NCBI GenBank assembly: GCA_934539295.1
Contig: CAKTCN010000030.1
Coordinates: 1 to 44,448 of the forward strand
DNA length: 44,448 nt
Source of the DNA: an uncultured Allosphingosinicella sp.
GTDB lineage: Bacteria > Pseudomonadota > Alphaproteobacteria > Sphingomonadales > Sphingomonadaceae
Reading direction: 5' to 3'
Shown: positions 25,155 to 34,491 of the stretch, piece by piece
How the letters are laid out: each line of letters starts with the position of its first letter
Position numbering within the stretch: the stretch's first letter is position 1
The notes under the pieces: generated by a model
The model's database searches: none
What the model was told of the DNA's origin: nothing
The model's input: only the letters and a program-made list of their open reading frames with translations
Program-made: the position numbers and the translations under genes

Positions 25155-26644
25155 GCGATACGGCAGCCCTGGAAACGCCGCTTCCGGTCAACATTCCCTA
25201 TCCGTTCGCCAAAAGGTTCGGTGTGGCGCTGACGGGCGAGGCGGGGGGGCGGCTCCGCGTGGCGCTGCGCGAAGGCGCTGATCCCCGGGTCCTGATCGAG
25301 GTGCGGCGCTATCTGGCGCAGGGCTTCGACGTCGAGTTTTCGGGGCCCGAGGCATTCGACCGCATCTTGTCGGAGCGCTACGCCCTCGACGCGTCGGATG
25401 CAGCGGGATCATTCGCCGAGGATGATCTCGGCCATCTCGCCGGCGACATACCCAGCGCCGACGACCTGCTCGACAGCGCAGACGATGCACCCGCAATCCG
25501 CCTCATCAACGGCATCATCGCGGACGCCGCGCGCCAGGGCGTGTCGGACATCCATATCGAGCCCTATGAGACCGGCCTGGTCGTGCGCATGCGTGTCGAC
25601 GGTGTGCTGCGCGAAACCCTGCGCATGCCGCCGCACGTGGCGCCCGTGGTGGTGAGCCGCATCAAGGTGATGGCGCGGCTCGACATCGCCGAGCGGCGCG
25701 TGCCCCAGGATGGGCGCATCGGCCTGACGCTCGGCGGCAAGCTGCTCGACGTGCGTGTCTCCACCCTTCCCAGCCGCGCCGGCGAGCGGGTGGTGCTGCG
25801 CATCCTGGACAAGGAGAATGCCGGCATCGGCCTCGACGTGCTCGGCATGCCGGAAAACGTGCACCAGCTGTTCAGCGGCGCGCTCAATGAACCCAATGGC
25901 ATCGTGCTCGTCACCGGCCCGACCGGTTCGGGCAAGACCACCAGCCTTTATGCGGGCCTGCGCCAGCTGAACGACGGCACGCGCAACATCCTGACCGTGG
26001 AGGATCCGGTCGAATATGCGGTGGACGGGGTCGGGCAGACCCAGGTCAACCCGAAGGTGGGCCTGACCTTCGCCAGCGGGCTGCGCGCCATCCTGCGCCA
26101 GGATCCGGACGTAGTCATGGTCGGCGAAATCCGCGACAGCGAGACGGCGGAGATCGCCGTGCAGGCGTCGCTGACCGGCCACCTCGTGCTTTCCACCGTC
26201 CACACCAACGACGCAGTCGGCGCGATCACGCGTCTTCGCGACATGAAGATCGAGCCGTTCCTGCTCGCCTCGACGCTCCGCGCCGTCATCGCCCAGCGCC
26301 TGGTGCGCCGCCTCTGCCCCAATTGCCGGGAGCCGGTGCAGGCGAGCGGGTCGGCAGGCGCCTTGCTCGGCTTCGATCCCGGCACCATCATCTACGAGGC
26401 GCGCGGCTGCGGCGAGTGCGGCAACAGCGGCTACAAGGGTCGGATCGGCGTGTTCGAAGCGGTGCGGATCGACGACACCGTCCGCCGCCTCATCAACTCC
26501 GGCGGCGACGAGGCGGTGATCGCCAGTCACGTCTTCCGCAGCAATCCCAACCTCGGCTCGGCCGCGCGCAAGCTGGTGCTGGACGGCGTCACCACTGCCG
26601 AGGAAGCGGTGCGCGTGTCGCGCCGTGACGGCGACGATGCCTAG
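25151..26644 (+). CDS. gspE: Type II secretion ATPase GspE
   Basis: This 497-residue cytoplasmic hexameric ATPase drives pseudopilus assembly. N-terminal N1E/N2E domains precede the catalytic core with Walker A GPTGSGKTT (about residues 256-264), the Asp box and Walker B LRQDPDVVMVGEIRD (about 315-330). A C-terminal zinc tetracysteine is formed by CPNC (about 389-392) and CGEC (about 419-422). All signature elements are intact and the length is normal. It overlaps gspD by four bases and gspF by eight. Confidence 0.96.
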   Translation: MSDTAALETPLPVNIPYPFAKRFGVALTGEAGGRLRVALREGADPRVLIEVRRYLAQGFDVEFSGPEAFDRILSERYALDASDAAGSFAEDDLGHLAGDIPSADDLLDSADDAPAIRLINGIIADAARQGVSDIHIEPYETGLVVRMRVDGVLRETLRMPPHVAPVVVSRIKVMARLDIAERRVPQDGRIGLTLGGKLLDVRVSTLPSRAGERVVLRILDKENAGIGLDVLGMPENVHQLFSGALNEPNGIVLVTGPTGSGKTTSLYAGLRQLNDGTRNILTVEDPVEYAVDGVGQTQVNPKVGLTFASGLRAILRQDPDVVMVGEIRDSETAEIAVQASLTGHLVLSTVHTNDAVGAITRLRDMKIEPFLLASTLRAVIAQRLVRRLCPNCREPVQASGSAGALLGFDPGTIIYEARGCGECGNSGYKGRIGVFEAVRIDDTVRRLINSGGDEAVIASHVFRSNPNLGSAARKLVLDGVTTAEEAVRVSRRDGDDA

Positions 26645-27863
26645 CTTCGACTATCTCGCGCTCGACACGTCGGGCCGCGAACGGCGCGGCGCCGTGCAGG
26701 CGGCCAGCGCCGAGGATGCGCGCGCCGCGCTGGGCAAGCGCAGCCTCTATGTCGTCAAGGTGGAGGAAGGACGCGGCACGGCGTCCGCGCCGCCGCTTCT
26801 GTCGGGCGGCTTCCTGCGCAAGAAGAAGCTGGGCGCCAAGCAGCTGACCTTGTTCACCCGCCAGCTCGCCACCCTGATCTCGGTAACTCCGCTCGAGGAA
26901 TCGCTTCGCACCATCGGCCGCCAGTCCGAGCAGAGCCATGTCCGCGACGTCATCCTGTCGGTCCACGCCGCCGTGGTCGAGGGGCGCCGCCTGTCGGAGG
27001 CACTCGGGCGTGAGAGCGCGAGCTTTCCGGCATTGTACCGCGCAATGATCTCCGCCGGTGAAAGCTCGGGCACGCTTCCGCAGATACTTGACCGGCTTGC
27101 CGACCTGCTCGAACGGCAGGCGCAAGTGCGCTCGAAGGTGCTGACCGCGCTCGCTTACCCCATCATCCTGTCGGTCGTCGCGGCGCTCGTGGTCGCATCC
27201 TTGATGATCTTCGTGGTGCCCAAGGTGGTGGAGCAGTTCGACACGGTGGGGCAGGAACTGCCGCTGCTGACCCGCATCGTGATCGCCCTGTCCGACTTCC
27301 TTGCCAATTGGTGGTGGGCACTCGTCCTCGCCATCGCCGCGCTTTCCGTGCTCGCGATGCGCGCGCTCAGGGACGAGGCGTTCAGGCTGCGGTTCGACAG
27401 CGCGTTGCTCCGCCTGCCCCTGTTCGGGCGGCTGATGCGGGACCTTCATGCCGCACGCATGGCCCGCACCCTGTCGACCATGGTCGCCAGCCGCCTGCCG
27501 CTGCTGGAAGGCCTGAAGCTGACCACCGGCACCATCCACAACCGCGCGCTGCGCAACGCCACCGGCGGCATTGCCGAGGCGGTGCGGACCGGAGGCAGCC
27601 TTTCGGCCGCGCTGCGCCGCGCTGCCGTCTTCCCGCCCTTGCTCGTCTATCTGGCGGCGAGCGGCGAGGCCGCGGGCAAGCTCGACATCATGCTGGAACG
27701 CGCCGCCGATTATCTGGAACGCGAATTCGACAGCTTCACCGCTACTGCCTTGTCCCTGCTGGAGCCGGCGATCATCGTGATCATGGGCGGCATCGTCGCT
27801 TTGATCGTGCTGTCGATCCTGCTCCCCATCCTGCAACTCGATACGCTTGCGAGCGGAGTATGA
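26637..27863 (+). CDS. gspF: Type II secretion inner-membrane platform protein GspF
   Basis: This 408-residue polytopic platform protein has two cytoplasmic helical GspF domains and three membrane helices, near residues 170-195, 220-245 and 375-400. The conserved pattern LGAKQLTLFTRQLATLI and the second-domain LARTLS-like segment (MARTLSTMVASRLPLLEGL) are visible. The start at ATG 26637 gives the usual length; an upstream GTG at 26625 is less likely. Its stop overlaps gspG (ATGA). Confidence 0.95.
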   Translation: MPSFDYLALDTSGRERRGAVQAASAEDARAALGKRSLYVVKVEEGRGTASAPPLLSGGFLRKKKLGAKQLTLFTRQLATLISVTPLEESLRTIGRQSEQSHVRDVILSVHAAVVEGRRLSEALGRESASFPALYRAMISAGESSGTLPQILDRLADLLERQAQVRSKVLTALAYPIILSVVAALVVASLMIFVVPKVVEQFDTVGQELPLLTRIVIALSDFLANWWWALVLAIAALSVLAMRALRDEAFRLRFDSALLRLPLFGRLMRDLHAARMARTLSTMVASRLPLLEGLKLTTGTIHNRALRNATGGIAEAVRTGGSLSAALRRAAVFPPLLVYLAASGEAAGKLDIMLERAADYLEREFDSFTATALSLLEPAIIVIMGGIVALIVLSILLPILQLDTLASGV

Positions 27864-28354
27864 ACATGAAGACGCGTTTGCTTTCCCTTCGTCATTTCAG
27901 TGGACGCCGCAGCCCGCGTCGCCGGCTTTCTGCGCTCCGCCGCATGTCCGGACCTTGCCGGGCTGAGGGCAAGGGAGAGGAAGGCTTCACCCTGGTCGAA
28001 CTGATGGTGGTGATCGTCATTCTCGGCCTGCTCGCCACCGTAGTCGTCATCAACGTCATGCCCGCGCAGGACACGGCCCGCGTGAAGAAGGCGGAGGCCG
28101 ACATCGCCCTGCTGGAGCAGGCGGCCGAAATGTACCGCCTCAGCAAGCTCGATTATCCCACCACCGATGCAGGCCTCCAGGCGCTGGTCAGCGAGGGCTT
28201 CGTCAAGCGGCTGCCCGACGATCCGTGGGGCAAGGCCTACAATTACGCCGCGCCGGGCCGTGAAGGACGGGCCTTCGACGTCTATTCGCTTGGCGCCGAC
28301 GGACGTGAGGGCGGGGAAGGCGACGATGCCGACATCGGCAACTGGAAGAGCTGA
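27860..28354 (+). CDS. gspG: Major pseudopilin GspG
   Basis: The type IV-pilin-like N-terminus has the prepilin cleavage site EEG/FTLVELMVVIVILG with Glu+5 intact, and the C-terminal domain carries the GspG signatures YPTTDAGLQAL and LPDDPWGKAYNY. Polymerises into the pseudopilus after cleavage by GspO. The frame from ATG 27860 (coupled to gspF) gives a 42-residue, strongly basic leader; leaders of about 6-15 are usual. An internal ATG at 27944 would give a normal 14-residue leader. The extra stretch includes an inverted repeat (CCTTGCC/GGCAAGG), so it may be an inserted element. Confidence 0.93.
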   Translation: MNMKTRLLSLRHFSGRRSPRRRLSALRRMSGPCRAEGKGEEGFTLVELMVVIVILGLLATVVVINVMPAQDTARVKKAEADIALLEQAAEMYRLSKLDYPTTDAGLQALVSEGFVKRLPDDPWGKAYNYAAPGREGRAFDVYSLGADGREGGEGDDADIGNWKS

Positions 28355-28766
28355 TCGCTCCACCGGGGGTTTCACCCTTGTCGAGCTGTTGATCGTGCTC
28401 ACGATCCTCGGGCTGCTGTCCGCGGCTGCCGTGGTGGCCATGCCGGACGGGCGCGGCAGCATGCGCGGCGAAGCGGAGCGGTTCGCCGCCCGTGCCGCAG
28501 CCGCACGCGACCGCGCCGTGATCGAGGCGCGACCGATGGCACTGGTGATCGAGCCTGGCGCCTATGCGCTGCAGCGCCGCCGCGGCGCGCGCTGGGAACG
28601 GCTGGAAACCTTCGATTGGGGCGAGGATGTGCGGGCAAGCGGCGAGGGCATGATCGTGTTCGATCCGACCGGCATCGGCGATCCGGCGCAGGTCGTGCTG
28701 AGCCGCGATGGCGAGCAGGCGGCGGTGGCGTTCGGCGCCGATGGAAGCGTGCGTGTCGGCGGCTAG
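28326..28766 (+). CDS. gspH: Minor pseudopilin GspH
   Basis: This 146-residue minor pseudopilin has a 17-residue leader ending STGG/FTLVELLIVLTILG, then a GspH-type domain with VIEARPMALVIEPGAYAL. It sits near the pseudopilus tip. The ATG at 28326 follows a good GGGGAAGG ribosome binding site and overlaps gspG by 29 bases. Confidence 0.92.
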   Translation: MPTSATGRADRSTGGFTLVELLIVLTILGLLSAAAVVAMPDGRGSMRGEAERFAARAAAARDRAVIEARPMALVIEPGAYALQRRRGARWERLETFDWGEDVRASGEGMIVFDPTGIGDPAQVVLSRDGEQAAVAFGADGSVRVGG

Positions 28767-29133
28767 ATCCCGCCGCGGGGGCGAGGCCGGCTTCACGCTG
28801 GTCGAGATGCTGGTGGCGCTTGCCATCTTCAGCCTGGCCGCGCTCGCGCTGCTGAGGCTTCAGGGTGCATCTGCATCCTCGACCCTGATGCTGCGCGACC
28901 AGGCGGTGGCGCAGATCGTCGCACGCAACCTGGCCGTCGAAGTGTTGAGCGATCCGGCACCGCCGGCTTTCGGCAATAGCGGCGGGCAGGTCGTGAACGC
29001 CGGCCGTGCCTGGATCTGGACCCGCCGCGTCGGCCGGTCGCCGGACTCGCGCATCCAGCAGATCGAGATCGGCGTCGCCAACGCCGCCGGCCGCAGCGCC
29101 GCTACCCTTACCGTGTTCAGGCGGACGGCGTGA
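28741..29133 (+). CDS. gspI: Minor pseudopilin GspI
   Basis: This minor pseudopilin of about 130 residues has the cleavage site GEAG/FTLVEMLVALAIFSLAALAL and a small C-terminal domain with RAWIWTRRVGRSPD. It nucleates the GspI-J-K tip complex. The start could be ATG 28741 or GTG 28753; both overlap the end of gspH. Confidence 0.92.
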   Translation: MEACVSAARSRRGGEAGFTLVEMLVALAIFSLAALALLRLQGASASSTLMLRDQAVAQIVARNLAVEVLSDPAPPAFGNSGGQVVNAGRAWIWTRRVGRSPDSRIQQIEIGVANAAGRSAATLTVFRRTA

Positions 29134-29732
29134 TGGTCAGGTCCGGCAGAAACGAAAGCGGCTTCACGCTCGTCGAACTCCTGGTCGCGCTCGTCATCTT
29201 CGGGATGCTCTCGGCCGCGGGCGTGGCCTTGCTGTCCTTCACCGTGCGCGCGCAGGAGGTGACGGACGAAAGCGTCACCCGCGTTTCAGCGCTTCGCCGC
29301 GCCGATGCCCTGCTCCAGGCCGATCTGGGTCAGGTGGTGGCGCGCCTGCCGCGCGATGCGTCGGGAACGCGGCAGCCCGCATTCCTCGGCGGACCGGGTA
29401 CGGACGACATCGCCTTCGTGTTCGTGCGGCGCGGATGGGAGAATGTGCGGGGATCGCCGCGCTCCTCGCTTCAGAAGGTCGAATATGGCCTTGATGCCGG
29501 TCGCCTGGTCCGCCGCGCCTACCCGCATGTCGATGGTGCACAGCCGATGGCGCCTGTGGTGGTGCTGGAGGGGATCAGCGGCCTTCGGCTGCGCTATCGC
29601 GACATTGCCGGCACGTGGCGCGACCGGTGGGATCCGGCTGCCCCCAACGATCTGCCCCGCGCCGTCGAAATGGTGATGGTCTTGGGCGGCCGTGAGGTGC
29701 GCCAGCTCTTCCTGACGGGAGCGCTCGCATGA
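29133..29732 (+). CDS. gspJ: Minor pseudopilin GspJ
   Basis: This 199-residue minor pseudopilin has the cleavage site NESG/FTLVELLVALVIFGML and a C-terminal domain containing RRADALLQADLGQVV and LRLRYRD. The ATG at 29133 overlaps the gspI TGA by one base. It belongs to the tip complex with GspI and GspK. Confidence 0.93.
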   Translation: MVRSGRNESGFTLVELLVALVIFGMLSAAGVALLSFTVRAQEVTDESVTRVSALRRADALLQADLGQVVARLPRDASGTRQPAFLGGPGTDDIAFVFVRRGWENVRGSPRSSLQKVEYGLDAGRLVRRAYPHVDGAQPMAPVVVLEGISGLRLRYRDIAGTWRDRWDPAAPNDLPRAVEMVMVLGGREVRQLFLTGALA

Positions 29733-30718
29733 GGGTGCCGGAGCACGAGCGCGGTGCCGCCTTGCTAGCCGTGCTGCTGCTCGTCGCCGTGATCGGCGCG
29801 GTATCGGCCACCATGCTGGGCAAGATGCGGCTGCAGACCTCGCTCGCCGTCAACAGCCTCGCCGCCGCGCAGGCGCGTGCCTTTTCGCTGGGGCTGGAAT
29901 CGCTGGTCACGTTAACCATCGACGATCTCACCGCCGACAGCCGCGACCGCACCACGCTGATGGGCGGATGGAACGGCGCCACCCGCCGCTATCCGCTGCC
30001 GCACGGCCGGGGGCTTGCCGAGGTGACCGTGCGCGACGGCGGCAATTGCTTCAACATCAACAGCGTGGCGCAGGGCGACGCGATCCAGGGCCTGGCCGCC
30101 CGCCCTGCCGGCATCCAGCAATTCACGGCGCTGATGCGCGTGGCGGGCATTGCGGAGGGCGATGCGGCACGTGTCGCGGCGGCGGCGGCCGACTGGGTGG
30201 ACAGCGATGTCGACCCGGTGTTCGGTGGCGCCGAGGATCAGGCCTATGCCGCGAGCCAGCAGCCTTATCGCACCGGCAACACCCTGTTCGCGGAGGTCAG
30301 TGAGCTTCGCGCCGTTGCAGGTGTAACGCCCGAAATCTACGCGCGCTTGCGCCCCTTATTGTGTGCGCTACCGGTGGCAGAGATGTCGCCGATCAACGTC
30401 AACACCCTGCTGCCAGACCAGGCGCCGCTGATCGCGATGCTCGACCCTTCGCGTGTCGGCGTCGACAAGGCGCGCCGCATCATCGTCGAGCGGCCGGCCG
30501 AGGGTTGGGAGAGCGGCAACGCCTTCTGGGCGCAGCCGATCCTCAAGGACGGGGTCGCACCCCAGCCTTCCGTCATGCAGACGCAGGTGCGCACCGTCTG
30601 GTTCGCCATGGACATGCAGGTCGCGATCGAGGATGCGGAACTGGTCGAAACGGCGCTCGTCGACGCACGGGTGCAGCCGGCCCGGATAGCCATGCGCCGC
30701 TGGGGGGCGGACGATTGA
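29729..30718 (+). CDS. gspK: Minor pseudopilin GspK
   Basis: This 329-residue protein is the largest tip pseudopilin. Its N-terminus reads ERG/AALLAVLLLVAVIG, lacking the +5 glutamate as is normal for GspK. The large inserted alpha domain contains NCFNINSVAQGD and the SAM-like/helix-hairpin segment SPINVNTLLPDQAPLIAML. It overlaps gspJ by four bases and gspL by four. Confidence 0.94.
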   Translation: MRVPEHERGAALLAVLLLVAVIGAVSATMLGKMRLQTSLAVNSLAAAQARAFSLGLESLVTLTIDDLTADSRDRTTLMGGWNGATRRYPLPHGRGLAEVTVRDGGNCFNINSVAQGDAIQGLAARPAGIQQFTALMRVAGIAEGDAARVAAAAADWVDSDVDPVFGGAEDQAYAASQQPYRTGNTLFAEVSELRAVAGVTPEIYARLRPLLCALPVAEMSPINVNTLLPDQAPLIAMLDPSRVGVDKARRIIVERPAEGWESGNAFWAQPILKDGVAPQPSVMQTQVRTVWFAMDMQVAIEDAELVETALVDARVQPARIAMRRWGADD

Positions 30719-31809
30719 ACGACTTGCTGCTTCTTTTCCTCGGCCGCCCGGCCGGTGTCGAACGCTGGCTTCACCTGGCGAATGGCGAGGTGCGTGCACG
30801 CGGCGGCGCGAACGACCCGCTGCCGCTGCCCGACCCCGCCATGCAGGTGGCGGCGATCGTGCCGGGCGAAGACGTGTCGCTCCACTGGCTCGAACTGCCG
30901 GCCGGCCTCGCCCCGGCGCAGGCGAGTGCGGCCGCGCGGCTGCTGGCGGCCGAGCTTTCGGCGCAGCCGCTCGAGGAGCTGCATGTCGCCGCAGGTCCGG
31001 ATGTGGAGGGGCTGCGCTGCGTTGCTCTCGCGCCCGCGATCCGCATGGAAAGCTGGATCGCGACCTGCCGCGCACTCGGCCGTGACCCTGATCTTGTGCT
31101 GCCCGAACCTTTGCTCCTGCTGCCCAGCGATGATGCGGTGGTGCGCCTCGACACGCTGCCGCTGCCGCTGTTCAGGGGTTTGAACGACGCCTTCAGCATC
31201 GAACCGGAACTCGCGCAAACCGCCATCGGCGGTGCGAAGGTGGAACTGATCGACCAGGCGACGTTCGAGGCCGAGATGCCGCAGGCGATCGCCCGAGCGC
31301 CGGTGAACCTGCGTCAGGGTGCCTTCGCGAAGGCACGCCAGTGGCGGATCGGGCGTCGCTTCGTGCGGCGCATGATCCTCTTTGTCGCGGCCCTGCTGCT
31401 GGTCACCGCCGCCATCCAGGTCGCGCTGATTCTGCGCTACACGTTCGCCGCCGACCAATTGGATGCGGAGGCTGCGGCGCTTGCCCGGCAGGCATTGCCG
31501 CCGGGCAGCGCACCCGTCGATCCGGTACGCCAGCTCGACCGCCGGCTGCTCGAAATGCAGGGTAGCGGTACCGGCTTCGGCACACTTGCGACGGGCCTGT
31601 TCGACGCGATGAAGGCCACGCCCAATGCCGAACTCGCCGCCTTGCTGTTCGAAGGCGGGGCGATGCGCGCCACGGTGGTCGCCGATACCCCGGACACGCT
31701 TACCGGCCTTCGTTCGCGCCTGGAGGGGCAGGGGTTCAGGGTCGAAAATGGCGCGGCTTCGATCGTGAACGGTCGCCAGGCCATAGAGATGATCGTGAGG
31801 GGGCGCTGA
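30715..31809 (+). CDS. gspL: Type II secretion protein GspL
   Basis: This 364-residue bitopic protein has an actin-like cytoplasmic domain (residues 1-215) that recruits GspE, one transmembrane helix (about 219-242) and a ferredoxin-like periplasmic domain. Translation most likely starts at TTG 30715, which overlaps the gspK stop in TTGA and follows a G-rich GGGGGG ribosome binding site. No upstream ATG fits in frame without running deep into gspK. Confidence 0.88.
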   Translation: MNDLLLLFLGRPAGVERWLHLANGEVRARGGANDPLPLPDPAMQVAAIVPGEDVSLHWLELPAGLAPAQASAAARLLAAELSAQPLEELHVAAGPDVEGLRCVALAPAIRMESWIATCRALGRDPDLVLPEPLLLLPSDDAVVRLDTLPLPLFRGLNDAFSIEPELAQTAIGGAKVELIDQATFEAEMPQAIARAPVNLRQGAFAKARQWRIGRRFVRRMILFVAALLLVTAAIQVALILRYTFAADQLDAEAAALARQALPPGSAPVDPVRQLDRRLLEMQGSGTGFGTLATGLFDAMKATPNAELAALLFEGGAMRATVVADTPDTLTGLRSRLEGQGFRVENGAASIVNGRQAIEMIVRGR

Positions 31810-32279
31810 TGTCCGGCTGGTGGAAAGGGCGCAGCCCACGTGAGCAGAGGCTGCTTCTTGCGGGCGGTCTGATCGCGCTTGCGGTACTCGCCTGGCTGCT
31901 GGTGGTCCGTCCACTGAACGACGGGCTCGCAGAGGCGAAGGCCCGGCACAATGATGCGGTTGTCGCGATTGCGGAGGTGCGCGCCGATGTCGCCGCCCTC
32001 CAGGTGATGCGCGGGCAGGGCGGGCCGGCACTGACGGGGCCGGTGGACGCGCTGGTCAGCGCCGCCGCGGCGGAGGCCGGTTTCCCGGTCACCCGGCTCG
32101 ACCGTCCGAGCCCTGCCGAGGCGACCCTCGCATTGGAGGCCGTGCGTCCGCAGGCATTCTTCGCCTGGGTGGGGCAGATGGAAACGCAGCGCGGCGTGCG
32201 CGTCGAACGGCTCAGCGTTTCCGCCAATGCCGATCGGACGCTTCGTGCCCAGGTGACCTTCCGGGCGAAAGGCGGGTGA
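31809..32279 (+). CDS. gspM: Type II secretion protein GspM
   Basis: This 156-residue inner-membrane protein has a short cytoplasmic start including WWKGRSPREQRLL, a transmembrane helix (about residues 15-35), a helical stretch, and a small periplasmic alpha/beta domain. It partners GspL. The start overlaps the gspL stop (TGATG), and the family pattern and operon position agree. Confidence 0.9.
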   Translation: MSGWWKGRSPREQRLLLAGGLIALAVLAWLLVVRPLNDGLAEAKARHNDAVVAIAEVRADVAALQVMRGQGGPALTGPVDALVSAAAAEAGFPVTRLDRPSPAEATLALEAVRPQAFFAWVGQMETQRGVRVERLSVSANADRTLRAQVTFRAKGG

Positions 32280-33001
32280 TGCGCTTCAGGCTCCCCCTCG
32301 GTCGCAGCCTCCTGTTCGGCTGCGTATTCCTGTTCGCCATGGTGGCCTTGCTGCCGCTCCGGCTGGCGATCGGCTGGCTCGGCTATGACGATGGCGGTCT
32401 GTCGGCGCGCGAAGCCGAGGGCAGCATCTGGATGGGCGCGATGAAGGAAGCGCGGTTCGGGTCGGTGCCGATCGGCGACGTCACCACGGGTCTTCGCTCG
32501 GCACCTCTGCTTCTCGGCCGCGCGCGCGTGGATCTTGAACGGATGGGCGAGGCCGATCCGCTGCGTGCCTCGCTCACCGCCTCGCGCCACGCATTCGGGC
32601 TGGACGACGTGAAGGGCGCCTTTGCCGCCGGCGCGCTGTTCGCCCCCTTGCCAATCTCGCGGATCGAACTGGACGACCTCACCGCCCATTTCGCCAATGG
32701 CGCATGCGCGAGTGCGGAAGGGCGCGTTACCGCACAGGTTGCAAGCGAAGTCGCGGGCGTGTCCCTGCCTGGCGGCTTCAGCGGTAATGCGCGGTGCGAG
32801 ACGGGCATGCTGCTGCTGCCGCTGACCAGCCAGTCGGGTCTGGAGACGCTGAATCTCCGCATCGGCGGCGATGCCCGCTATCGGCTTGAACTGGTCGTGC
32901 GCCCGCCCAATCCCGAATTGGCCGAGCGTCTGGTCGCAGCCGGCTTCACCCTGGGTTCGGACGGCGCCTACGGCCTCCGCGCCGAAGGCAGCATCGACTA
33001 G
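32279..33001 (+). CDS. gspN: Type II secretion protein GspN
   Basis: This 240-residue protein has an N-terminal transmembrane anchor (about residues 8-28) and a beta-rich periplasmic domain containing EAEGSIWMGAM and RLELVVRPPNPELAERL, typical of GspN. GspN is dispensable in many systems, and its role is unclear. It closes the gsp operon, and convergent phoB ends 29 bases further on. Confidence 0.9.
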   Translation: MRFRLPLGRSLLFGCVFLFAMVALLPLRLAIGWLGYDDGGLSAREAEGSIWMGAMKEARFGSVPIGDVTTGLRSAPLLLGRARVDLERMGEADPLRASLTASRHAFGLDDVKGAFAAGALFAPLPISRIELDDLTAHFANGACASAEGRVTAQVASEVAGVSLPGGFSGNARCETGMLLLPLTSQSGLETLNLRIGGDARYRLELVVRPPNPELAERLVAAGFTLGSDGAYGLRAEGSID

Positions 33002-33030
33002 CTGACCTCTTCAGCGCAGAGGGCTGTCCC

Positions 33031-33723
33031 TCATCCCTCCGCATCCAGCGCGTAACCCGCCGACCGCACCGTCCGGATCAGGTCCGCCTGATCCGAATGG
33101 TTGAGCGCGCTGCGCAGGCGGCGGATATGCACGTCCACCGTGCGCACCTCGATCTCGCTGTCATGTCCCCAGACCGCGTCCAGCAGCCGCTCGCGCGAGA
33201 AGACACGGCCGGGATGCTCCATGAAATGCTTCAGCAGCCGGAACTCGGTCGGTCCCAGCGGCACCGTCTTGCCCGACCTTTTCACCTTGTGGCTGGCGAC
33301 ATCCATCTCGACGTCGGCATAGCTCATCACCATGCCGGCCAGCGCAGGCCGCACGCGGCGCAGCACCGCATGGGCACGCGCCACCAGCTCCTTGGGGCTG
33401 AACGGCTTGGTGACATAATCATCGGCGCCTGTTTCCAGCCCGCGCACCCGGTCCGCCTCCTCGCCGCGCGCCGTCACCATGATGATGGGGACATTGGCCG
33501 TGTCGGGCATGCGGCGCAGGCGCCGGCACACTTCGATGCCGGCAAGGCCCTGCACCATCCAGTCGAGCAGGACGAGATCCGGCGGCGTTTCACGCGCGAT
33601 GATCAGCGCTTCCTCGCCATCGGGCGTCGTATGGACCTCGAAATCCTCGCGCTCGAAATGCCAGGTCAGCAATTCGACCAGCTTGAGGTCGTCCTCTACG
33701 ATCAGGATGCGGGTACGGCTCAT
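33031..33723 (-). CDS. phoB: Phosphate regulon response regulator PhoB
   Basis: This 230-residue OmpR-family regulator has a receiver domain with the acidic pocket EDD (10-12), the phosphoacceptor D54 (LVLLDWM) and the conserved Lys in GADDYVTKPFSP. A winged-helix output domain follows, with LGPTEFRLLKHFMEHPGRVFSRERLLDAVWG and DVHIRRLR. These segments are diagnostic of PhoB. It activates phosphate-starvation genes by binding Pho boxes. The start overlaps the phoU stop (ATGA). It converges with gspN, beside a cluster carrying Pho-like sites. No phoR or pst gene is present. Confidence 0.95.
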   Translation of the reverse strand: MSRTRILIVEDDLKLVELLTWHFEREDFEVHTTPDGEEALIIARETPPDLVLLDWMVQGLAGIEVCRRLRRMPDTANVPIIMVTARGEEADRVRGLETGADDYVTKPFSPKELVARAHAVLRRVRPALAGMVMSYADVEMDVASHKVKRSGKTVPLGPTEFRLLKHFMEHPGRVFSRERLLDAVWGHDSEIEVRTVDVHIRRLRSALNHSDQADLIRTVRSAGYALDAEG

Positions 33724-34433
33724 CGGGCGTCCACCAGGTTGGTCAGGGTTTCGGGGCGGTAGCGCATGGGCGGCAGCTGCTCGCCGGTAACGGAGAAATG
33801 GACCACCCGCGCGATGGTGGTGGCATGGTCGCCGATCCGCTCCAGCTTCTTGGAGGCGAGCAGCAGCGACGCCCCAGGGCTGATGGAGGACGGATGCTCT
33901 CCCATCACCTCCACCAGCTCGCGGAACAGCTGATCGTGAAGCGCATCGACCTCGTCGTCGCTGCGGCACACCAGGCGGGCAGCCTCGACATCCTGCGCCA
34001 CGAACGCATCCATGGCACAGCGGACCATCTCGCCCACCGACGTCGACATGGATTTCAGGATGAGCAGGGGGGAGCGGCGGGCAAAGGTCTGGAGCTTGGG
34101 CACCTGTTCGGCGACGCCGCGCGCGCAATCGCCCATCCGCTCGATCAGCACGCCGATCTTGAACGCGGCGAGCACCTGGCGAAGGTCGTCGGCCATCGGC
34201 GCACGCAACGCGATCAGGCGGATGCAGCCGCGCTCGATCTCCTCGGACAGCGCATCGATGCGGACGTCGCTGGCAACCACGCGCGCGGCGGTGGCTTCAT
34301 CGCCGCTCAGCAGCGCATTGGCGGCATCGCGCACGGCTGCCTCGGCGCGCCCGCCAAGTTCGGCCACCAGGGCACGGATCTGCTCCAGGTCGTCATCGAA
34401 CGCCTTCACCGTATGAGGATCGACCCCCGCCAT
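33720..34433 (-). CDS. phoU: Phosphate signalling protein PhoU
   Basis: This 237-residue all-helical protein with two PhoU repeats restrains PhoR-PhoB signalling and Pst transport. Metal-binding PhoU motifs are visible in each half, for example EEIERGCIRLIALRAPMADDLR and ERIGDHATTIAR. The start at 34433 (MAGVDPHT) gives normal length; upstream codons run into the divergent promoter region. Unusually, the neighbours are not pstSCAB: upstream lies a divergent quinone oxidoreductase gene, so the phosphate transporter genes must be elsewhere. Confidence 0.93.
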   Translation of the reverse strand: MAGVDPHTVKAFDDDLEQIRALVAELGGRAEAAVRDAANALLSGDEATAARVVASDVRIDALSEEIERGCIRLIALRAPMADDLRQVLAAFKIGVLIERMGDCARGVAEQVPKLQTFARRSPLLILKSMSTSVGEMVRCAMDAFVAQDVEAARLVCRSDDEVDALHDQLFRELVEVMGEHPSSISPGASLLLASKKLERIGDHATTIARVVHFSVTGEQLPPMRYRPETLTNLVDAR

Positions 34434-34491
34434 TCGCAACCTTCCGCTTGTCGCCAGTCCGTGAGGTCTAAGCGGGCTTGGCGTGTGGCGT

